Positions 60,589 to 64,000 of a stretch of 64,000 bases of DNA are shown piece by piece. Both the position numbers and the translations under genes were made by a program. This stretch comes from CAIWHR01 sp963786625 (GTDB lineage: Bacteria > Pseudomonadota > Gammaproteobacteria > Burkholderiales > Casimicrobiaceae): positions 620,001 to 684,000 of the forward strand of contig CAWAZS010000014.1 in the NCBI GenBank assembly GCA_963786625.1, written 5' to 3'. The notes beneath the pieces are model-generated. The model was given only the letters and a program-made list of their open reading frames with translations, was not told the origin of the DNA and did not search any database. Numbering within the stretch: position 1 is the first letter of the stretch; the number at the start of each line of letters is the position of its first letter.

Positions 60589-61667
60589 CCGGCACCGTGA
60601 TGATCACCGCGGGCGGCACGGGCGGTCACGTCTTCCCGGGTCTCGCCGTCGCCGCAAAGCTGATCGCAAGGGGCTGGCGCGTGTTCTGGCTCGGCACCAG
60701 GGGCGGAATGGAGGCTGCGCTCGTGCGCCAGCACGGTGTCGACTTCGAGGGCGTGGCGTTCGGCGGCATCCGCGGCAAGGGCTGGAAGGGGATCGTGTTC
60801 GGTCCGCTCGCCCTGCTTGCGGCGCTGTGGCAGAGCTCCCGGATCATCCGCCGGCGAACCCCGGATGTCGTGCTGGGTCTGGGCGGATTCGCATCGTTCC
60901 CGGGCGCGCTCGCGGCCGTGGCGCTGGCCAAGCCGCTCGTGCTGCACGACGCGAATGCGGTCGCAGGACTCGCGAACCGCGTGCTCGCCTACGGCGCCGA
61001 CCGGATCCTTCTCGGATTTCCGGATGCGATGCGCGGCCGGCACGCGGCCAAGGTCGAGTGGGTCGGCAATCCGCTGCGCGATGAGATCGGCCGCATCCCG
61101 CCCCCGGAATCGCGGTTCGCGGAACGGACCGGCCCGCTGCATCTGCTCGTCGTCGGCGGCAGCCTCGGCGCCGCCGCGCTGAACCGCATCGTTCCGGCGG
61201 CGCTCGCGCTGATCCCTGTGGAGAGGCGCCCGCAGGTCGTGCACCAGGCCGGCGCAAGGCACGTCGAGGCGCTGCGCGCCGCCTACGAGAGCGCTGGTGT
61301 CGCCGCGTCCTGTGTCGCGTTCATCGACGACATGGCGGCGCGATACGCGGACGCCGATCTCGTGCTCTGCCGCGGCGGCGCGATCACGGTCGCCGAGCTC
61401 GCTGCCGCCGGCGTCGGCGCGATCATCGTGCCGCTGCCCGGCGCGATCGCCGACGAGCAGAGCGCCAATGCGCAGTTTCTCGTCGACGCCGGCGCGGCAT
61501 TGAAGATCGCCGAGCGGGAACTGACGCCGGAAGCGCTCGTCGCGCGCCTGGACGCGCTGACCCGCGCGAACCTGCTCGCGATGGCGATCGCCGCGCGCAA
61601 GGTCGCCCGCACGGATGCCGCCGATCGCGTCGCCGACGCCTGCATCGCGCTCGGAGCACGGCGATGA
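60585..61667 (+). CDS. murG: N-acetylglucosaminyl transferase MurG
   Basis: 360 residues. ITAGGTGGHVFPGLAVAAKL (lipid I/phosphate loop), LGLGGFASFPGALAA and GGAITVAELAAAGVGAIIVPLPGAIADEQSANAQFL (UDP-GlcNAc site) are typical GT28 features. Makes lipid II at the inner face of the membrane. Overlaps ftsW and murC by ATGA. Confidence 0.97.
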   Translation: MTGTVMITAGGTGGHVFPGLAVAAKLIARGWRVFWLGTRGGMEAALVRQHGVDFEGVAFGGIRGKGWKGIVFGPLALLAALWQSSRIIRRRTPDVVLGLGGFASFPGALAAVALAKPLVLHDANAVAGLANRVLAYGADRILLGFPDAMRGRHAAKVEWVGNPLRDEIGRIPPPESRFAERTGPLHLLVVGGSLGAAALNRIVPAALALIPVERRPQVVHQAGARHVEALRAAYESAGVAASCVAFIDDMAARYADADLVLCRGGAITVAELAAAGVGAIIVPLPGAIADEQSANAQFLVDAGAALKIAERELTPEALVARLDALTRANLLAMAIAARKVARTDAADRVADACIALGARR

Positions 61668-63049
61668 GGCACAAGGTCAAGCGCATCCATTTCGTCGGCA
61701 TCGGCGGCGCCGGGATGAGCGGCATCGCCGAGGTGCTGGCGACGCAGGGATACCAGGTGTCGGGATCCGACCTTGCCGCGAGCCCGGTCACGGCGCGCCT
61801 CGCCGCGCTGGGGGTCGCCATCGCGATCGGCCATGCGCCGGCGAACGTCGCCGGCGCCGACGCCGTCGTCGTGTCGACCGCCGTCGCGCCCGACAACCCC
61901 GAGGTCGCGGCCGCGCGCGAGAAGGGAATCCCCGTCGTGCCGCGCGCGCTGATGCTGGCCGAGCTCATGCGCCTGAAGGAAGGCATCGCCGTGGCCGGCA
62001 CGCACGGCAAGACGACGACGACGAGCCTCATCGCGTCGGTGCTGGCCGAAGGCGGGCTCGATCCGACATTCGTCATCGGCGGCCGGCTGCTGTCCGCGGG
62101 CGCGAACGCGCGCCTCGGCAAGGGCGACTTCCTGGTCGCGGAAGCGGACGAGTCGGACGCGTCGTTCCTGTACCTCTCGCCGGCGCTGGCCGTGATCACG
62201 AACATCGATACGGACCACATGGAAACCTACGGCCACGACTTCGAGCGCCTGAAGCGCGCGTTCGTGGACTTCGCGCAGCGCCTGCCGTTCTACGGAGTCG
62301 CGGTGCTCTGCATCGACGACCCGAACGTGCGCGCGATCCTGCCCGCCATCACGAAGCCCATCGTCACCTACGGGCTCGCCGACGACGCGCGGCTCCGCGC
62401 GACCGATGTCGCGAACATCGCCGGTCGAATGCGCTTCGTCGTCCATGCCGCCGGCCTGCCGGACCTGCCGGTCGAGCTCAACCTGCCCGGAATCCACAAC
62501 GTGCAGAACGCGCTCGCTGCGATCGCGATCGGCCGCGAGGCCGGCGTCGCCGACACGGCGATCGCCAAGGCGCTCGCGGAGTTCCGCGGCGTCGGCCGCC
62601 GGTTCCAGCGCATCGGGGAACTGCCGGTTTCGGGCGGCGGCACGTACACGCTGATCGACGACTACGGCCACCACCCGGCCGAGATGGCGGCGACGATCGC
62701 CGCAGTGCGCGGCAGCTTTCCGGGCCGACGGCTGGTGCTCGCGTTCCAGCCGCACCGCTATACGCGCACGCGCGACCTGTTCGAGGACTTCGTGAAGGTG
62801 CTGTCGACGGCGGACGCGCTGGTGCTCTCCGATGTCTATCCGGCCGGCGAGCCGCCGATCGTGGCGGCGGACGGGCGCGCGCTTGCCCGGGCGGTGCGCG
62901 TCGCGGGAAAGGTGGAGCCGGTCTTTGTCGAGTCCGTTGCCGACATGCCGGTTGCGATCCGCACGCTGGTGCGCGACGGCGATGTCGTCGTGACGATGGG
63001 CGCCGGCTCGATCGGCCAGGTCCCGGCGAAGCTCGTGGAGGACGCATGA
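61664..63049 (+). CDS. murC: UDP-MurNAc-L-Ala ligase MurC
   Basis: 461 residues. HFVGIGGAGMSGIAEVLATQGYQVSGSD (UDP-binding), VAGTHGKTTTTSLIASVL (ATP), EADESDASFLYLSP, NIDTDHMETYG, and YTLIDDYGHHPAEMAATIAAVRG. Adds L-alanine to UDP-MurNAc. Followed by murB after a 122 bp spacer that contains a direct repeat. Confidence 0.97.
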   Translation: MRHKVKRIHFVGIGGAGMSGIAEVLATQGYQVSGSDLAASPVTARLAALGVAIAIGHAPANVAGADAVVVSTAVAPDNPEVAAAREKGIPVVPRALMLAELMRLKEGIAVAGTHGKTTTTSLIASVLAEGGLDPTFVIGGRLLSAGANARLGKGDFLVAEADESDASFLYLSPALAVITNIDTDHMETYGHDFERLKRAFVDFAQRLPFYGVAVLCIDDPNVRAILPAITKPIVTYGLADDARLRATDVANIAGRMRFVVHAAGLPDLPVELNLPGIHNVQNALAAIAIGREAGVADTAIAKALAEFRGVGRRFQRIGELPVSGGGTYTLIDDYGHHPAEMAATIAAVRGSFPGRRLVLAFQPHRYTRTRDLFEDFVKVLSTADALVLSDVYPAGEPPIVAADGRALARAVRVAGKVEPVFVESVADMPVAIRTLVRDGDVVVTMGAGSIGQVPAKLVEDA

Positions 63050-63170
63050 GAGCGGCGGGCGAAGCCGGCAGGGGCCCGCAAGGGCGCGTTGCCGCTCGAT
63101 TGCGCGCGCCCGACGCGCGACGGTGCGGGCTTCGTGCCCGCACAAGGAGGGCGCATGAGAGCGGCGGGCG
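63044..63170 (+). repeat. 18 bp direct repeats in the murC-murB spacer
   Basis: The same 18 bases (starting GCATGAGAGCGG) occur at 63044-63061, over the murC stop, and at 63153-63170, just before the murB start. They are 109 bases apart. Between the copies lies a hairpin (GTGCGGGC, loop TTCGT, GCCCGCAC; 63123-63143). This looks like a local duplication or insertion that separated murB from its usual overlap with murC. Confidence 0.7.
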
Positions 63171-63171
63171 C

Positions 63172-64000
63172 ATGATGATGAGCGAGCCGGCGATGTTCGG
63201 GGCGCTGCGCGGAACGCTGTCGCGCGACGCCCCGCTCGCGCGGTACACGAGCTGGCGCTGCGGCGGCCCGGCCGAGCGCCTCTACGTCCCGGCCGACCGC
63301 GAGGACCTCGCGGCGTTCGTCCGCCAGCTGCCGGCGGCCGAGGCGCTGACGGTGATCGGCCTGGGCAGCAATCTGCTGATTCGCGACGGCGGCGTTCGCG
63401 GGACCGTCGTCGTCCTGCATGCGGCGCTCAACACGCTCGAGCTGCGCGAAGCTGCGGTCTACGCCGAGGCCGGCGTCGCGAGTCCCAAGGTTGCGCGCTT
63501 CGCCGCGGGGCAGGGCTTCGCCGAATCGGAATTCCTCGCCGGGATCCCGGGAACGGTCGGCGGAGCGCTCGCGATGAACGCGGGCTGCTGGGGCGGCGAG
63601 ACATGGCGCCATGTCGCGCGCGTCGAGGTCCTGACCCGGGCGGGCGCTTTCGAGGAGCGGCTGCCCGGCGCGTACGCGATCGGCTACCGGTCGGTCCGTC
63701 GCGCCGACGGCACGCCTCCGGACGGCATTTTCACCGCGGCGTGGTTCGCGTTCCCGCGCGGCGACGCCCGCGCGGCGCGCGTGCGGATAGCCGAGCTGCT
63801 GCGGCGGCGCATCGCGACGCAGCCGCTCAGCCTGCCCAACGCCGGCAGCGTGTTCCGCAATCCGCCCGGCGACCATGCGGCGCGGCTGATCGAGGCCTGC
63901 GGACTCAAGGGCTACGCGGTCGGGGGCGCGCGGGTCTCGGAGAAGCACGCGAATTTCATCGTCAATCCGGAAGGCCGGGCGAGTGCCGCCGACATCGAGG
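63172..64000 (+). CDS. murB: UDP-N-acetylenolpyruvoylglucosamine reductase MurB, partial
   Basis: Open to the right edge, 276 residues visible. Start taken at the triple ATG (63172-63180; AGGAGG lies at 63145-63150, rather far upstream). LGLGSNLLIRDGGVRG and LAGIPGTVGGALAMNAGCWGGE are the FAD-binding motifs; YAIGYRSVRR and NAGSVFRNPPGDHAARLIEACGLKGYAVGGARVSEKHANFIVN are catalytic blocks (Ser in GSVF). Compact YRSVRR type (type I). An in-frame ATG at 63046 would add 42 Arg-rich residues and is less likely. Confidence 0.95.
   Translation, partial: MMMSEPAMFGALRGTLSRDAPLARYTSWRCGGPAERLYVPADREDLAAFVRQLPAAEALTVIGLGSNLLIRDGGVRGTVVVLHAALNTLELREAAVYAEAGVASPKVARFAAGQGFAESEFLAGIPGTVGGALAMNAGCWGGETWRHVARVEVLTRAGAFEERLPGAYAIGYRSVRRADGTPPDGIFTAAWFAFPRGDARAARVRIAELLRRRIATQPLSLPNAGSVFRNPPGDHAARLIEACGLKGYAVGGARVSEKHANFIVNPEGRASAADIE

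Noticed and set aside
63046..63171. Extended murB start at the ATG overlapping the murC stop
   Set aside because: In frame, but adds 42 Arg-rich residues not found in MurB and lies within a duplicated segment.
1..64000. CRISPR arrays, tRNA, rRNA, insertion sequences, phage genes
   Set aside because: No regularly spaced repeats, no transposase or integrase motifs and no recognisable structural RNA were seen by eye; a covariance-model search was not possible.

Overview
The window looks like a chromosomal segment of a GC-rich, Gram-negative betaproteobacterium-like autotroph. The evidence is a red-type Calvin cycle operon with CbbX and a divergent CbbR, a complete mraZ-to-murB division and cell-wall cluster encoding a meso-diaminopimelate-type MurE (DNPR motif), TamA/TamB, outer-membrane barrels, TRAP transport, and DsrE2/TusA sulfur-carrier genes. 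The genus cannot be read from the sequence. No rRNA, tRNA, CRISPR array, insertion sequence or phage gene was seen.

Layout. Bases 1-16 kb are accessory: the start of a probable alternative oxidase; two paralogous 552-residue exported proteins with a caspase/CHAT-like His-Cys pair and a helical-repeat tail (435-2093 and 11906-13564); a beta/gamma-crystallin lipoprotein; a metallo-beta-lactamase/receiver fusion facing a hybrid histidine kinase; an Anbu-type proteasome relative with an N-formylglutamate amidohydrolase and a transglutaminase-like protein; and a cation/proton antiporter. Bases 15.6-24 kb are a stress and envelope neighbourhood: histone H1-like repeat protein, VIT-family transporter, two Crp/Fnr regulators, CsbD, TetR with a Tyr-rich exported protein, DUF5670, DUF883, DUF2721 and a ferritin-like protein. 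Bases 24-33 kb hold transport and acyl-CoA metabolism: SLC13-type permease, UspA, a hot-dog hydratase, an acyl-CoA dehydrogenase, a methyltransferase, an SDR, a DctPQM TRAP system and OsmC. Bases 33-43 kb hold an SCP2-like protein, FadL, DsrE2 and TusA, then cbbP-cbbF-cbbX-cbbS-cbbL (all minus strand) and divergent cbbR. Bases 43-50 kb hold tamB, tamA, a lipoprotein and an outer-membrane protein. Bases 50.3-64 kb are mraZ-rsmH-ftsL-ftsI-murE-murF-mraY-murD-ftsW-murG-murC-murB, tightly overlapped and preceded by a promoter and three MraZ boxes.

How they fit together. CbbR, RuBisCO, CbbX, FBPase and PRK form the core of CO2 fixation. The neighbouring DsrE2/TusA genes suggest, but do not prove, sulfur oxidation as electron source. 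The TRAP, SLC13 and acyl-CoA genes imply additional organic acid use.

Data caveat. Fourteen apparent frameshifts interrupt otherwise intact genes, including essential ones (ftsI x5, tamB x3, murD, cbbL, cbbF, dctQ, fadL, an N-formylglutamate amidohydrolase). Thirteen are in the same direction, one extra base each. I read these as probable sequence errors and annotate the genes across them.
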